From Gloeocapsa sp. PCC 73106 (GTDB lineage: Bacteria > Cyanobacteriota > Cyanobacteriia > Cyanobacteriales > Gloeocapsaceae), in the NCBI RefSeq assembly GCF_000332035.1, contig NZ_ALVY01000228.1, positions 1 through 64,000 on the forward strand: a stretch of 64,000 nucleotides of DNA, written 5' to 3'. Shown here one piece after another: positions 47,688 to 57,555 of the stretch. Position 1 is the first letter of the stretch. Each line of letters begins with the position of its first letter. Position numbers and translations under genes: made by a program. The notes beneath the pieces were generated by a model. It ran no database searches, was not told where the DNA came from, and saw nothing but the letters and a program-made list of their open reading frames with translations.

Positions 47688-49094
47688 CCATTCCTCAAAA
47701 GTTATTGTTTCTAAACTCAAATCGCTTTCTTTTAAGGGTGGTTTATATACCCGAATAGACTTGATGGGGACTTTTTTCGACTCTAGAGGAACGATAGTCA
47801 GAGTGTGTTTAGTATTGGTCAATCCCTGGGCTAGAGTTACTGTAGCTTCCCGGTTAAAGCCTCTAAATGGAGGTTTTTGATAAATATCTGTGCCGAGTAG
47901 TTCACTGTAAAAGTGTAATTTATAGCCCGGTTTAATGGGTGAGGGTTTGCCGTTGTCCGTTTTTAACCACCAATGTTCGGGTAATATTACCACTCTACCG
48001 GAATTAGAAATAAATTTTTCTTTATTGTTACCGATTCCATCAAAACCAGTTTGAGAACCAGTTAATTCAAACGTAAACTCGAGAGTATCTCCTGAAGATT
48101 TTACCTCGAGAATCGTCAAAAGCCAGTCTTCTGCTACGGGGGGTGTTTGCCAACTAATTACAAAAGGCGCACTGACATCCCAAGGCCAATCTACTGTTCC
48201 TGTGTCATTAGCGCGACTAAAAACGTATAAATCAGGAATGTCTGAGGGATGTTTACCATCTATAAAAATTTCTGCTTTAGAGTTACCCAAGAGAGTAGCG
48301 ATCGCATCTACTCTATTCCCGACAAACTCTAAGTTTAAAGTACCCGATTCTTTAATTTCGTAGGTTTTTGTTCTATCTTGTGCCCAATCTACTGCTTTCG
48401 GATTAGCTACCAAAGCTGATCGCACTGTTTGAGCCATTAACAAATTGCCCCAACTGTTCAAGTGTATCTTGTCTCGGAGCAACTGACTAGGCTGATAGTT
48501 ATGCTTTTGTAAATATTCCCGCCAATGGGAGCGAACATCAATCAATTCACACTTATATTTTGCCGCTATTTTTGGTAAGAAATATTCATTCATAAAAGTT
48601 GACCAATCATTACCTTTTCCCGCTACATGATCCGTTTGTATCGCTATATCTGCTGTAGTTAAAGTGCGCATTTTTTGAATGATGCGCTCATAGTCTTGGT
48701 TAGAACCATAGACATGAAAAATAATGAGATCAGGGTAAAAACTAATAATATCTCTAGCTGTATTTAATACTAATCTTTGGGCGGGAAAACCACCTATCGC
48801 TAAGTTTTTACTAATAATGTTAGCGTGAGGAAATCGGTGTTTTAGAGCTATGTTAACTCCCTTCCACCAATAATCACGAGTAATCGATTGACCGTAGAAT
48901 AATATTCGAACCGTGTTATTTTTTTCTCTAGTACTTTCTGAGAGTAAGCTCATCGAGTGAGCTAAATTTAACCCTAAAAGTTCGTCTTTGGGGTAAGAAG
49001 TGCTGTTAACATTATGCTTAGTAACTAAAAGTACTGTTATTACTATGATAATCAATGTTACTAAGTTAAGCTGAGGTTGAATTTTTTGGTTCAT
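47673..49094 (-). CDS. SGNH/GDSL-type hydrolase, membrane-anchored or secreted
   Basis: The 473-residue protein starts with an uncleaved-looking signal anchor (about 9-24, NLVTLIIIVITVLLVT). The SGNH hydrolase fold follows: block I reads ILFYGQSITRDYWW with the nucleophile Ser, NLAIGGFPAQ supplies the block II Gly, HVYGSNQD the block III Asn, and DKIHLNSWGN the Asp-x-x-His. A C-terminal domain of about 220 residues looks like a carbohydrate-binding beta sandwich. It probably de-esterifies polysaccharide outside the cytoplasm. The stop codon region overlaps the higBA relic. Confidence 0.8.
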   Translation of the reverse strand: MNQKIQPQLNLVTLIIIVITVLLVTKHNVNSTSYPKDELLGLNLAHSMSLLSESTREKNNTVRILFYGQSITRDYWWKGVNIALKHRFPHANIISKNLAIGGFPAQRLVLNTARDIISFYPDLIIFHVYGSNQDYERIIQKMRTLTTADIAIQTDHVAGKGNDWSTFMNEYFLPKIAAKYKCELIDVRSHWREYLQKHNYQPSQLLRDKIHLNSWGNLLMAQTVRSALVANPKAVDWAQDRTKTYEIKESGTLNLEFVGNRVDAIATLLGNSKAEIFIDGKHPSDIPDLYVFSRANDTGTVDWPWDVSAPFVISWQTPPVAEDWLLTILEVKSSGDTLEFTFELTGSQTGFDGIGNNKEKFISNSGRVVILPEHWWLKTDNGKPSPIKPGYKLHFYSELLGTDIYQKPPFRGFNREATVTLAQGLTNTKHTLTIVPLESKKVPIKSIRVYKPPLKESDLSLETITFEEWLKFR

Positions 49095-49127
49095 GAATCA
49101 AAGAGGGGATTTACCCCTCATTTTCAA

Positions 49128-49535
49128 TTATTCGTAAGCATCTAAGTCGATCGCTTTTGAACCACCCTCTTGTAACTCTACGAGTAATTTACCTAGTTGG
49201 TACCAGATCAGTAAACCTATTAATGCTGTCAGTATCAGAGAAATTACCGAGGCAATTAAAAGTTTAACCTCGAACAAGCCTAACCCCCCTGCTAAAAACA
49301 TAGTAATCCCTCCACAAATACCTAGAAAAGGAATGAGTATCTCTAGTTGTTCTCTAGGTGCTACTTGCTCTTCCCTAGGGCTTTTACATAGTTCTTGTAC
49401 CTTTTGTTTGAGTGAGGCTTCAAAAGCTAATCCCGAGGTGATACTTGCTAGAAATCCAAAAACGACGAGCAAATAGGGTGATTCCGGTATATAGTACATA
49501 TCTGGTAATTTGGTTAGATCGACAGAATCGATCAT
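49128..49535 (-). CDS. Conserved membrane protein
   Basis: The 135-residue protein has three hydrophobic segments (about 20-40, 66-85 and 90-112) and a charged loop of about 25 residues between the first two (SLKQKVQELCKSPREEQ). I do not recognise a family with certainty. It starts 5 nt after the Bax inhibitor-1 gene and is surely co-transcribed with it, so a role in the same membrane is possible. Function unknown. Confidence 0.75.
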   Translation of the reverse strand: MIDSVDLTKLPDMYYIPESPYLLVVFGFLASITSGLAFEASLKQKVQELCKSPREEQVAPREQLEILIPFLGICGGITMFLAGGLGLFEVKLLIASVISLILTALIGLLIWYQLGKLLVELQEGGSKAIDLDAYE

Positions 49536-49540
49536 AACCC

Positions 49541-50263
49541 CTAGTCGCGACCATTTAAAGCGATGAGTAGACGCAGGATAAACACAAAGAGGTTAATATA
49601 GGTCAGATACATCGAGAGAGCAGCAGATAAATACTGTTCATCTTGATAAGTTCTGGGTAAGACGTAGAAATCTACCACAGCGATCCCAGCAAAGAGAAAT
49701 ACCCCAAATCCAGAGATAGCTATTTCCAACCAAGTGGGAGTAAAGATACCGAAGACACTAAAAAGTAGTTGACCAACGAGCACTACTACTAGAGCGATCA
49801 AACCCAATTGAAGGGTTTTAGTCAAAGCTAGACCATCTTCTTCCCCTAGATTGGAACCGATACTTCTAGCTGCAACAAACGTTATACCGCAGCCTAACGC
49901 GGCGATCGCTATCCCCTGGGGTCCCACACCCTGTCTACTTAAAGCAACAAAAATCAAGCCACTGAGAGTATAACCAGTCAAAAGGCTATAAAGGGCTAAA
50001 AGAGGCAAAGCAACCTGATTATTTCCCTTGGCTGCGACATTACTAGCCACAAAAAATAGGGCAATTTGAGCGATTATAGCCACAATAAAAGTAGCCATAA
50101 AAGCAGGAGAACCAATCATCCCCAAACCGCCATAGATTCCTACTGCGGTGAGAACTAACCCTCCTCCTACGTAGGGAAGGGCGTTGCTGATCACATTGGG
50201 ACCGATAATGCTTTGTGTTTTTGCTTCTCGAATAGCTCGACGAAAATTACTAGTGTTGCTCAT
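49541..50263 (-). CDS. Bax inhibitor-1 / YccA family membrane protein
   Basis: The 240-residue protein has seven membrane helices and the family's C-terminal core: LFAGIAVVDFYVLPRTY, then SAALSMYLTYINLFVFILRLL, which fits the BI-1 pattern of Asp followed by the YL-x-iNlF segment. Bacterial members conduct calcium in a pH-dependent way (BsYetJ) or modulate FtsH (YccA). The gene is divergent from sigF, with 169 nt between the starts, and leads the membrane-protein gene after it. Confidence 0.88.
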   Translation of the reverse strand: MSNTSNFRRAIREAKTQSIIGPNVISNALPYVGGGLVLTAVGIYGGLGMIGSPAFMATFIVAIIAQIALFFVASNVAAKGNNQVALPLLALYSLLTGYTLSGLIFVALSRQGVGPQGIAIAALGCGITFVAARSIGSNLGEEDGLALTKTLQLGLIALVVVLVGQLLFSVFGIFTPTWLEIAISGFGVFLFAGIAVVDFYVLPRTYQDEQYLSAALSMYLTYINLFVFILRLLIALNGRD

Positions 50264-50432
50264 AAAAAATAATCACAAGGTAAAACAACTATTTCTATTG
50301 TAACGAATCGGATATTGCGTGTTTATGCTGATCTGCTTTTATTTCTCCCCGGAGATTTCCGTAAATTAGACATGGTTTCAAACGGGAGTCAATTTGACAA
50401 TAATACTTAAGTGATTACCTGTTTGTAAAATC

Positions 50433-51209
50433 ATGGATAGTTCAACTCTTAATCTTCAGTGTCTGGAACTCTTTTTAGCTTATTCCAGTAAGCCCTCGGT
50501 AAAAATTCGCAATCAACTAGTAAGACTAAATTTAGGTCTAGTTAAAAAAGTTGCCTATCGCATCAGTCGACAATGTGCTGAGCCTTATGAGGATTTGCAA
50601 CAAATCGGTTATCTGGGTTTAATTAGAGCGATTGAACGTTTCAACCCTTCTTTAGGCTCTGCTTTTAGCTCTTTTGCTATCCCTTATATTCGGGGCGAAA
50701 TACTGCATTATCTTAGAGACAGGGGAACCATGCTGAAAATACCACGTCGTTGGCAAGATTTAGCGAAAAAAGGGGCAAAAATCCGAAAGAAAATGCTATC
50801 TCAGGACGGAAATCTTCCTAATGACCTTGAGCTTGCCAGAATGCTTAGTATTACTCTGACAGAATGGCAGCAATGTCAACTAGCGTTTCAAAATCGTCTC
50901 ACGGTCAGTTTGGATCTAATGGTTGGTCAAATGCTCGACAGTTCCGTAAGTTTTGGTGATACTATTCCCGATGTCCATGAACAAACTATAAGGGGAATCG
51001 AAGAGGAGCGATCGCATCTCCAGAGTGCTATCAATGAACTAGAAGAGAAAACAAAAAGAGCGATCGAGTGGGTATTTCTGCAAGATTTATCCCGCAAAGA
51101 AGTAGCTCAGCGCATTGGTATGAGTCCGATGACGGTGACTCGACATTTAAAAAAAGGTATTGCTGAACTCGCTGTTTTGTTAAACTCTCATCATTGCTCA
51201 TTCAGTTAA
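50433..51209 (+). CDS. sigF: RNA polymerase sigma factor SigF, group 3
   Basis: The 258-residue sigma factor belongs to the SigB/SigF/SigG branch of the sigma-70 family. Region 2 reads AEPYEDLQQIGYLGLIRAIERFNP and SAFSSFAIPYIRGEILHYLRDR; region 3 follows, and the region 4 helix-turn-helix is SRKEVAQRIGMSPMTVTRHLKKG. In cyanobacteria this single group 3 factor controls type IV pili, motility and stress genes. No anti-sigma gene is adjacent. TTGACA at 50394-50399 could be a -35 box, without a clear -10. Its last four bases overlap the end of the convergent ycf20 gene. Confidence 0.9.
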   Translation: MDSSTLNLQCLELFLAYSSKPSVKIRNQLVRLNLGLVKKVAYRISRQCAEPYEDLQQIGYLGLIRAIERFNPSLGSAFSSFAIPYIRGEILHYLRDRGTMLKIPRRWQDLAKKGAKIRKKMLSQDGNLPNDLELARMLSITLTEWQQCQLAFQNRLTVSLDLMVGQMLDSSVSFGDTIPDVHEQTIRGIEEERSHLQSAINELEEKTKRAIEWVFLQDLSRKEVAQRIGMSPMTVTRHLKKGIAELAVLLNSHHCSFS

Positions 51210-51529
51210 GAACCGACGATAAAAGCTTGTAAAAAGATACTATAAGTAACACCAATTTTAAAAATGTTGAGAATATTAGTCCAAAATCTTGGCTTTTTTG
51301 ATTGATAAACCCAACGATTAATCAGCTCGAAAACAACTAACAGTGAAGCTGCAGAAGATACATCCATAAGAGATCTTTGTCCTGCGGTACTGATAATAGC
51401 CGTACCACTAAAAAAACCAAAAAACACAGTAGTAAGTGATAGAACTATATTACGCCAAGGATTAGCTAAAAAATTTTGCAATCGTAACCCTAACGCATTG
51501 ACTAAATTATCTAAACGAGTTCTTTGCAT
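51206..51529 (-). CDS. ycf20: Ycf20-like protein (DUF565)
   Basis: The 107-residue protein has a basic N-terminus (MQRTRLDNLVNALGLRLQ) and three hydrophobic segments. It matches the DUF565/Ycf20 family found in cyanobacteria, plastid genomes and plant nuclei. Plant and algal homologues have been linked to thermal dissipation of light energy (NPQ); the cyanobacterial function is unsettled. It lies 5 nt downstream of the DUF3611 gene and overlaps the sigF stop region by four bases in the convergent direction. Confidence 0.85.
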   Translation of the reverse strand: MQRTRLDNLVNALGLRLQNFLANPWRNIVLSLTTVFFGFFSGTAIISTAGQRSLMDVSSAASLLVVFELINRWVYQSKKPRFWTNILNIFKIGVTYSIFLQAFIVGS

Positions 51530-51534
51530 AAAGT

Positions 51535-52104
51535 TTAGCGAGCAACACGACCCAAAAGCCAGAGTGAGGTGATTATACCACTAAAATGAGCTGTAATAGT
51601 GTTAGTGTTAGCCTGAATAATCAATAAATCCAAAGAATTAACCAATCCTGTAGGGCTAGAATCAAAAGCAACCTGTGGACGCGCTAGAGACTTAGCCAAG
51701 ACGATACCGACTAAAGCTTGTGCGCCAACCGTCGCTAAAAACATACCCACCAGATTAATGATTAAACCAAATCTAATCATTTTAATCGTTTCAGATTTCT
51801 TGGGACGTAGAGTAGGATCGGGCGTTTGAATCTTCTTGGCAACTTTGCCATAGCGAAACGAGAAGAAAATACCTATACCCAGCAAAATTAAACTAAAAAG
51901 AGCGCACAAAACCCCAAAAGTATTACCTTGATTCCTATCTTGATTGCTAATCAAAATGGGACTAGCAAACAACAAAGTAACCCCCGCAATCACCCCAAGG
52001 ATGATTTGTAGCCAAAAACCGATAATACTCGCTCGTTTTAAAGAATTGACTACTTTTTCGACACCGTTGGGAATGAGACGACTAATTTCTGAATCCCTAG
52101 TCAT
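51535..52104 (-). CDS. DUF3611 family membrane protein
   Basis: The 189-residue protein has four hydrophobic segments (about 28-50, 62-84, 108-135 and 165-185). It matches the cyanobacterial and plant DUF3611 family (ASIIGFWLQIILGVIAGVTLLFA, FGLIINLVGMFLATVGAQALVG). Plant members sit in the chloroplast envelope; their function is unknown. It precedes ycf20 by 5 nt, so a shared role at the photosynthetic membrane is plausible. The start lies 87 nt from the RNase P RNA on the other strand. Confidence 0.85.
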   Translation of the reverse strand: MTRDSEISRLIPNGVEKVVNSLKRASIIGFWLQIILGVIAGVTLLFASPILISNQDRNQGNTFGVLCALFSLILLGIGIFFSFRYGKVAKKIQTPDPTLRPKKSETIKMIRFGLIINLVGMFLATVGAQALVGIVLAKSLARPQVAFDSSPTGLVNSLDLLIIQANTNTITAHFSGIITSLWLLGRVAR

Positions 52105-52178
52105 AGCAAATGTTTTTAAAAAGGGTGAACTCTCTCTTCAATTTTCCTATAGTTTCCCAGAAACCGCCATATTTTAGC

Positions 52179-52184
52179 TAAAAT
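52179..52184 (+). promoter_or_regulatory. Probable -10 element of rnpB
   Basis: TAAAAT ends 7 nt before the first base of the RNase P RNA, the right distance for a -10 box. No consensus -35 is visible at 16-18 nt upstream. Confidence 0.45.
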
Positions 52185-52191
52185 AAATAAT

Positions 52192-52561
52192 AGAGTAGAC
52201 GAGGTAGTTGCGGATTCACGCTTTAAGCTGTGAGTTCGAGGAAAGTCCGGGCTCCCTAAAGACCAAACTTGCTGGATAACGCCCAGTGCGGGTGACCGCG
52301 AGGATAGTGCCACAGAAATATACCGCCGCAACGATTGAGGTAAGGGTGCAAAGGTGGGGTAAGAGCCCACCAGCGATATCGCGAGGTATCGGCTCGGTAA
52401 ACCCCGGTTGGGAGCAAGGTCGGAGGGACAAGGGTTGGTCTTTTTTCCTGTCCCGAATTGATGTGCACCGCTTGAGGAGTTTGGTAACAAACCACCCAGA
52501 TAGATAACTACCCTCTGAGTTTAAAGCTCCGAGAACAGAACCCGGCTTACGTTTCTACTCT
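52192..52561 (+). ncRNA. rnpB: RNase P RNA, bacterial type A
   Basis: This is the catalytic RNA that matures tRNA 5' ends. The universal CR-I segment GAGGAAAGTCCGGGCTCCC lies at 52238-52256, AGGGTGCAAAGGTGGGGTAAGAGCCCACCAGC is the CR-II/III region, and the 3' end has GAACAGAACCCGGCTTA near 52531. Helix P1 is formed by AGAGTAGAC (52192-52200) with GTTTCTACTCT (52551-52561). The length of about 370 nt is normal for cyanobacteria. A T-rich stretch follows. The rnc gene starts 31 nt downstream, so two RNA-processing activities are adjacent. Confidence 0.96.
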
Positions 52562-52591
52562 TTTCTATTTTTTTGATTATAAATATCCAAA

Positions 52592-53299
52592 GTGGAAGAG
52601 CCGCGACGTCTAAAACAATTAACGCAATTACTCCATAAACTGGGTTTAGTAGAGATAACTAAAGTTGATTTGAAACTTCTGGATCTAGCGCTAACCCATC
52701 CAACGATTTCTCAAGTGTCCAATTATCAACAACTAGAGTTTATGGGAGATGCAGTGGTACGTTTAGTTGCTGCAGAGGTCCTCTTAGAGACCTATCCAGA
52801 AGCTCCTGTAGGTGACTATGGTGCTGTTCGTTCTGTCTTAGTGAGCGATCAGACTCTAGCAGAAATTGCTGAAAGTTACGGCATAGAACGTTATATTCTG
52901 ATAGCTTCTAGTGTAAGTCACAATCAAGGGGCGAGAATATCTCTTCTGGCTGATACTTTTGAGGCAGTTTTGGGAGCACTTTATCTGAGTACCTACAACA
53001 TGTCTTTGATTCGTCCCTGGTTAGATCCGATTTTACTAGAAAGAGCAGCTTTAGTTTTAGCCTGTCCGGCTCGTCAAAATTATAAGGATGCTCTGCAAGA
53101 ATGGACTCAATCTGAGTATAAAATTTTACCTAGTTATAAAGTTCAAGAAAATCAAGACCTAACTCGACATCAAGAAAGATTTGTTGCAGAAGTTTGGCTC
53201 AAAGATCGCCAACTCGGACAAGGAACAGGTCGAACTAAAAAAGCCGCAGAGCAAGCTGCAGCTAAACAGGCCTTTTTTACAGTAGTAATGCAACAATAA
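52592..53299 (+). CDS. rnc: Ribonuclease III
   Basis: The 235-residue enzyme cuts double-stranded RNA. The signature YQQLEFMGDAVVRL (E49, D53) and the second acidic cluster ADTFEAVLGALYL are intact, so it should be catalytic. A double-stranded RNA-binding domain follows (about 162-232), ending GRTKKAAEQAAAKQAFF. The start is GTG 52592, 31 nt behind the RNase P RNA. Cyanobacteria often have two or three RNase III paralogues; this is a full-length one. Confidence 0.93.
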   Translation: MEEPRRLKQLTQLLHKLGLVEITKVDLKLLDLALTHPTISQVSNYQQLEFMGDAVVRLVAAEVLLETYPEAPVGDYGAVRSVLVSDQTLAEIAESYGIERYILIASSVSHNQGARISLLADTFEAVLGALYLSTYNMSLIRPWLDPILLERAALVLACPARQNYKDALQEWTQSEYKILPSYKVQENQDLTRHQERFVAEVWLKDRQLGQGTGRTKKAAEQAAAKQAFFTVVMQQ

Positions 53300-53354
53300 T
53301 ACTTTAATACACTTATGCTAGAATGGATATCTGGGATTTGGGGTTTTTTGACTG

Positions 53355-54404
53355 ATGCTAAAATCTGTTCAATCAATATATTCGGTAGTTTGGTATCAAG
53401 ACAAGGTACGATTAGTGGATCAAACTAGACTACCTGGCGAATATAATATCGTAGAAATCAGCCGCTGGGAGGATATGGCTATTGCCATCAAAACCATGAT
53501 CGTTAGAGGCGCCCCAGCCATTGGTGTCGCTGCAGCTTATGGGCTGTATTTGGGAGCAAGGGAGATTAAAACTGGTAAGAGAAGCTTATTTCTGGCTGAA
53601 TTAGAAAAAGTAGCTCAATCTTTGCGAGAAACTCGCCCTACAGCCGTAAATTTGTTTTGGGCGATCGCGCGTATGCTCCAGATCGCTTACGAAACGATGG
53701 GAGATGTCCCAACAATTAAAGAAGCTTTACTACTAACAGCCCAAAATATACAAGCAGAGGATATCGCTACCTGTGAAGCGATTGGTAAACATGGATTATC
53801 AGTGTTACCAACTACTCCAGAAAGGCTAAATATTATTACGCACTGTAATACAGGTGCCCTAGCGACAGCAGGCTATGGTACCGCTTTAGGAGTAATTAGG
53901 GAAGCTTGGAAGAGCGATCGCCTAGCTAGAGTTTACGCAGATGAAACGCGCCCCCGTCTCCAGGGTGCTAAACTGACAGCTTGGGAATGCTTTCAAGAAG
54001 AGATACCAGTAACTTTGATCACCGATAGTATGGCAGCTCATTGTATGCAACAGGGAATGATTCACGCGGCGATTGTAGGAGCAGATCGCATCGCAGCTAA
54101 CGGAGACACAGCTAATAAAATTGGTACTTACTCTTTATCTGTAATATGCAAGTATCACGATATTCCTTTTTATGTAGCAGCCCCCCTGTCTACGATAGAT
54201 TTTGAGCTCAATGACGGGAGTCAAATCCCCATCGAAGAAAGAAACCCAGCAGAAATCTATCAAATTGGTGAGACAGTTATTTGTCCTGAGGGAATTGAAT
54301 ACTATAACCCCGCTTTTGACGTTACCCCCGCAGCACTGATCACAGGAATCATCACCGAAAAAGGTACCGTTGAACCTCAAAACTTAGTAAAACTGTGTTA
54401 TTAA
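53355..54404 (+). CDS. mtnA: S-methyl-5-thioribose-1-phosphate isomerase
   Basis: The 349-residue protein belongs to the eIF2B-like MtnA family of the methionine salvage pathway, converting 5-methylthioribose-1-phosphate to the ribulose form. Catalytic Cys in [11 protein letters not shown] and Asp in [19 protein letters not shown] are both present, and the N-terminal [14 protein letters not shown] is typical. It overlaps the following lipoprotein gene by 10 nt. No other methionine-salvage gene lies in the window. Confidence 0.93.
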   Translation: MLKSVQSIYSVVWYQDKVRLVDQTRLPGEYNIVEISRWEDMAIAIKTMIVRGAPAIGVAAAYGLYLGAREIKTGKRSLFLAELEKVAQSLRETRPTAVNLFWAIARMLQIAYETMGDVPTIKEALLLTAQNIQAEDIATCEAIGKHGLSVLPTTPERLNIITHCNTGALATAGYGTALGVIREAWKSDRLARVYADETRPRLQGAKLTAWECFQEEIPVTLITDSMAAHCMQQGMIHAAIVGADRIAANGDTANKIGTYSLSVICKYHDIPFYVAAPLSTIDFELNDGSQIPIEERNPAEIYQIGETVICPEGIEYYNPAFDVTPAALITGIITEKGTVEPQNLVKLCY

Positions 54405-55537
54405 AACTTCCTAAACCCCTGGTTTCCTGGATTATCCTCTGTGGAATTTTGAGCGGGTGTAACGGTAATCAAACCGCCGAGGGTATCTTTCGCCCTGATC
54501 CGGAGCTACAAACTCCTACACCTGAGGTTACACAGGAGTTAACCATACCACAGGATTTTCCCCCAACTATTCCGATTTATCCTGAAGCCCAAATCAAGGC
54601 TATAGCCCCCAACACAGGCGCTACCCAAGGACAAATTACCTGGGAGTCGACGGATCCGGTTAATCTGATTCAAAGCTACTATCAAGCAGAGTTGAGCGCA
54701 GCTGATTGGACTTTATCTACTAATGAGTCAGATTATAATTTCTTAGCCACCAAAGACAATCTCAAAGTACAACTATCTCTAAACCCATCTTCTCCCCTGA
54801 CAGAGATAATTATCGCTTATCAAACTTCTGAAGACAACCAGAGTCAAACTCCCCCACCCTCACCAACTACGGTAATCAGTGATTTAGCCGATATACCTCC
54901 AAAACATCAGCAATACGTACAAGACTTAGCTCAATTAGGTGTTTTTGGGGATTCTGATTGGGGAAGTAATCAAACTTTTGCCCCCAATCGCGTCATAACC
55001 CGCAGAGAATACGCCCGTTGGCTTCTATCAGCCCATAATCTTCTCTATAGTGATACCCCCAGTCAACAAATTAGTTCGGTATCTCAAGCAACTCAACCCG
55101 CTTTTGAAGATATACCCTTAACCGACTCCGATTTTTCAATTATTCAAGGTTTAGCCGAAGCGGGTATTATCCCATCGAGACTCACGGGTGATAGTAATGC
55201 TTTAAAATTCCTTCCTGATACTCCTCTAACTCGCGAAGATCTCATTACCTGGAAAGTTCCCCTCGACTATCGCAAAGCTTTGCCCCCTGTCTCTATCGAA
55301 GACATTAGAGAAACTTGGGGATTTCAAGACGTCAATATTATCGATCCTCGGGTACGACAAGCTTTATATATAGATGAACAGAATAGCGATCGCTCCAACG
55401 TCAGGCGCGCCTTTGGCTATACTACCCTATTTCAACCCAATAAACCCGTTACTCGTTCAGAAGCTGCCGCTGTACTCTGGTATTTTGGCTATCAAAACCA
55501 AGGTATTTCAGCGGCTGAATTCAACTCCAGAGGGTAA
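54395..55537 (+). CDS. SLH-domain lipoprotein
   Basis: The 380-residue protein begins with a lipoprotein signal (hydrophobic 9-20, lipobox LSGC with Cys22), so it should be membrane-anchored outside the cytoplasm. After a Pro/Thr-rich linker and a small domain (about 40-140), the C-terminal half holds three S-layer homology repeats: [11 protein letters not shown] with [25 protein letters not shown] with LTREDLI, and [18 protein letters not shown] domains bind peptidoglycan-linked polysaccharide. The start is GTG 54395, overlapping mtnA by 10 nt. Its 3' end overlaps the convergent DUF29 gene by 30 nt. Confidence 0.87.
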   Translation: MLLKLPKPLVSWIILCGILSGCNGNQTAEGIFRPDPELQTPTPEVTQELTIPQDFPPTIPIYPEAQIKAIAPNTGATQGQITWESTDPVNLIQSYYQAELSAADWTLSTNESDYNFLATKDNLKVQLSLNPSSPLTEIIIAYQTSEDNQSQTPPPSPTTVISDLADIPPKHQQYVQDLAQLGVFGDSDWGSNQTFAPNRVITRREYARWLLSAHNLLYSDTPSQQISSVSQATQPAFEDIPLTDSDFSIIQGLAEAGIIPSRLTGDSNALKFLPDTPLTREDLITWKVPLDYRKALPPVSIEDIRETWGFQDVNIIDPRVRQALYIDEQNSDRSNVRRAFGYTTLFQPNKPVTRSEAAAVLWYFGYQNQGISAAEFNSRG

Positions 55538-55957
55538 ATAATTTGAGTTTAAAGCATCTTCAGGGGTAAAGGGAGGATTCTCTGGAAATGAACTGACAGA
55601 TAAACCTGTTTCTGCTGCAGCTAATTCTCTAGCATCTTGATAGGATTGTGCAAAAACTTGGCGATAATAAGACCTTAAACTAGGACTCATTGCCAAAGAT
55701 TCTTTGATTCTTTGACGATGTTCAACAATAGTAAATAACCAGGGTTGATACTGGTATTTAAGCAAGTGCATTAAGAGAATTCTTAAATTACTGGTAATCG
55801 CTCTTTTTTCGTTTTTACCCATATCTGTTATTTCTTCAACGAGATTAAATAGCTCAACTTCGTGAAATTTCTGAAGTTGTAATAACTTAGCGGTTGACTC
55901 AAGCCACAAATAATAATCTTGATCATATAGATTTCTACTTTCTTGGCTTTCCAACAT
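55508..55957 (-). CDS. DUF29 family protein
   Basis: The 149-residue helical protein matches DUF29, a family abundant and multi-copy in cyanobacteria: YDQDYYLWLESTAKLLQ at the start, LVEEITDMGKNEKRAITSNLRILLMHLLKY in the middle, and YRQVFAQSYQDAR. I chose ATG 55957 (MLESQESRNL) rather than the start 12 codons upstream, because homologues begin near the LYDQD segment. The function is unknown; the family has been treated as mobile or toxin-antitoxin-associated, without proof. It overlaps the 3' end of the SLH gene. Confidence 0.86.
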   Translation of the reverse strand: MLESQESRNLYDQDYYLWLESTAKLLQLQKFHEVELFNLVEEITDMGKNEKRAITSNLRILLMHLLKYQYQPWLFTIVEHRQRIKESLAMSPSLRSYYRQVFAQSYQDARELAAAETGLSVSSFPENPPFTPEDALNSNYLPSGVEFSR

Positions 55958-56025
55958 AGATAATTTTTTTCTAGATGTTATGATTTTGATCATAAGCCAA
56001 AAAACTACCCGCTTAATTTCATAAC

Positions 56026-57465
56026 ATGATTAATTGGCAAGCGATAAGCAAAGAATTGGAGCACAAACTCGGTAAAGATGGGGTAATCAAACGCAAAGAA
56101 GAGTTACTTACCTATGAATGCGATGGTTTAACTAGTTATCGTCAACGCCCAGCTTTAGTCGTATTGCCCAGAAATACCGAAGAAGTAGCCACGGTAGTTA
56201 AATTATGTCATGAGCGGGGAATTTCCTGGGTAGCTAGAGGTGCGGGTACGGGTTTATCGGGGGGTGCTTTACCGGTAGAAGAATGCGTGTTAATCGTCAC
56301 CGCGCGTATGAAACAAATAATTAAATTAGATGTAGAGAATCAACTGGTAGTAGTGCAACCAGGAGTAATAAATAATTGGGTGACACAAGCTGTTAGTGGA
56401 GCCGGATTTTATTACGCTCCCGACCCCTCAAGTCAGATTATCTGCTCCATCGGTGGTAACGTCGCCGAGAATTCCGGAGGAGTGCATTGTCTCAAATACG
56501 GTGTTACTACTAACCATGTTTTGGGCTTGAAATTAGTGATTCCTGATGGTTCCATTGTAGATGTAGGTGGCGTCTTACCAGAGGTCCCTGGCTACGACTT
56601 AACTGGTTTATTCGTAGGATCTGAAGGAACTTTGGGTATTGCTACAGAAATAACCCTACGTATTCTCAAGACTCCTGAATCTATCTGTGTCTTACTAGCT
56701 GATTTTAACAGTGTTGAAGCAGCAGGAAGATCTGTAGCCGAGATTATCAACGCAGGAATTATTCCCGCGGGGATGGAGATCATGGATAATTTGAGTATCA
56801 ACGCCGTGGAGGATGTAGTAGCTACAGGTTGTTATCCTCGAGATGCGGCGGCTATTTTACTGGTAGAACTTGATGGCTCAGAGGTAGAGGTAGGGAGCAA
56901 TAAACAGAGAGTAGCCGCGATTTGCACCCAAAACGGAGCCAGAAGCATCACCAGGGCTAATGACGCCGAAACTCGTCTCAAACTTTGGAAAGGACGTAAA
57001 GCTGCTTTTGCTGCTGCAGGAAAAATTAGCCCCAATTATTTTGTCCAAGATGGAGTGATTCCTCGTACCCAATTAGTACAAGTGTTAGAGGAAATTAACG
57101 CACTGAGTCAAGAATACGGTTATCGTATCGCTAACGTATTTCATGCGGGAGACGGGAATCTGCACCCTTTAATTCTCTACGATCACAAAATACCTGGCGC
57201 TTGGGAAAGGGTAGAAGAGTTGGGGGGAGAAATACTTAAGCTCTGCGTTAAAGTAGGGGGTAGTATTTCCGGTGAACATGGTATCGGTGCCGACAAAAAG
57301 TGTTATATGAGTGATATGTTTAGCGAAGCCGACTTAGAAACCATGCAGTATATTCGTACTGTATTCAATCCTGATGGCTTAGCGAATCCCGGTAAAATCT
57401 TCCCCACACCCCGTACTTGTGGAGAAGGGGCGAGGAAACAAATACCAGGAGTACCCTTATTCTGA
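56026..57465 (+). CDS. glcD: Glycolate dehydrogenase, FAD subunit GlcD
   Basis: The 479-residue flavoprotein belongs to the FAD-binding type 4 (vanillyl-alcohol oxidase) family. GAGTGLSGGALP near residue 72 binds FAD, EGTLGIATEITLRIL ends that domain, and the C-terminal HAGDGNLHPLILYD and EHGIGADKKCYM belong to the substrate domain. It oxidises glycolate to glyoxylate in photorespiration. The other two subunits, glcE and glcF, lie 2.5-6.5 kb away on the opposite strand, so the enzyme's genes are split into two transcription units. Confidence 0.92.
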   Translation: MINWQAISKELEHKLGKDGVIKRKEELLTYECDGLTSYRQRPALVVLPRNTEEVATVVKLCHERGISWVARGAGTGLSGGALPVEECVLIVTARMKQIIKLDVENQLVVVQPGVINNWVTQAVSGAGFYYAPDPSSQIICSIGGNVAENSGGVHCLKYGVTTNHVLGLKLVIPDGSIVDVGGVLPEVPGYDLTGLFVGSEGTLGIATEITLRILKTPESICVLLADFNSVEAAGRSVAEIINAGIIPAGMEIMDNLSINAVEDVVATGCYPRDAAAILLVELDGSEVEVGSNKQRVAAICTQNGARSITRANDAETRLKLWKGRKAAFAAAGKISPNYFVQDGVIPRTQLVQVLEEINALSQEYGYRIANVFHAGDGNLHPLILYDHKIPGAWERVEELGGEILKLCVKVGGSISGEHGIGADKKCYMSDMFSEADLETMQYIRTVFNPDGLANPGKIFPTPRTCGEGARKQIPGVPLF

Positions 57466-57555
57466 AGATCGCGATCGCCAGTAGTGCTTGAGATTTGGCT
57501 CGCTGCAAACGTGGTAGGATAATATACTGTATCACTATAATAGTTTTTCCTCACT

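Noticed and set aside
52116-52507. Several open frames over 60 codons on both strands
   Set aside because: They lie within the RNase P RNA gene, which explains the sequence conservation and GC content.
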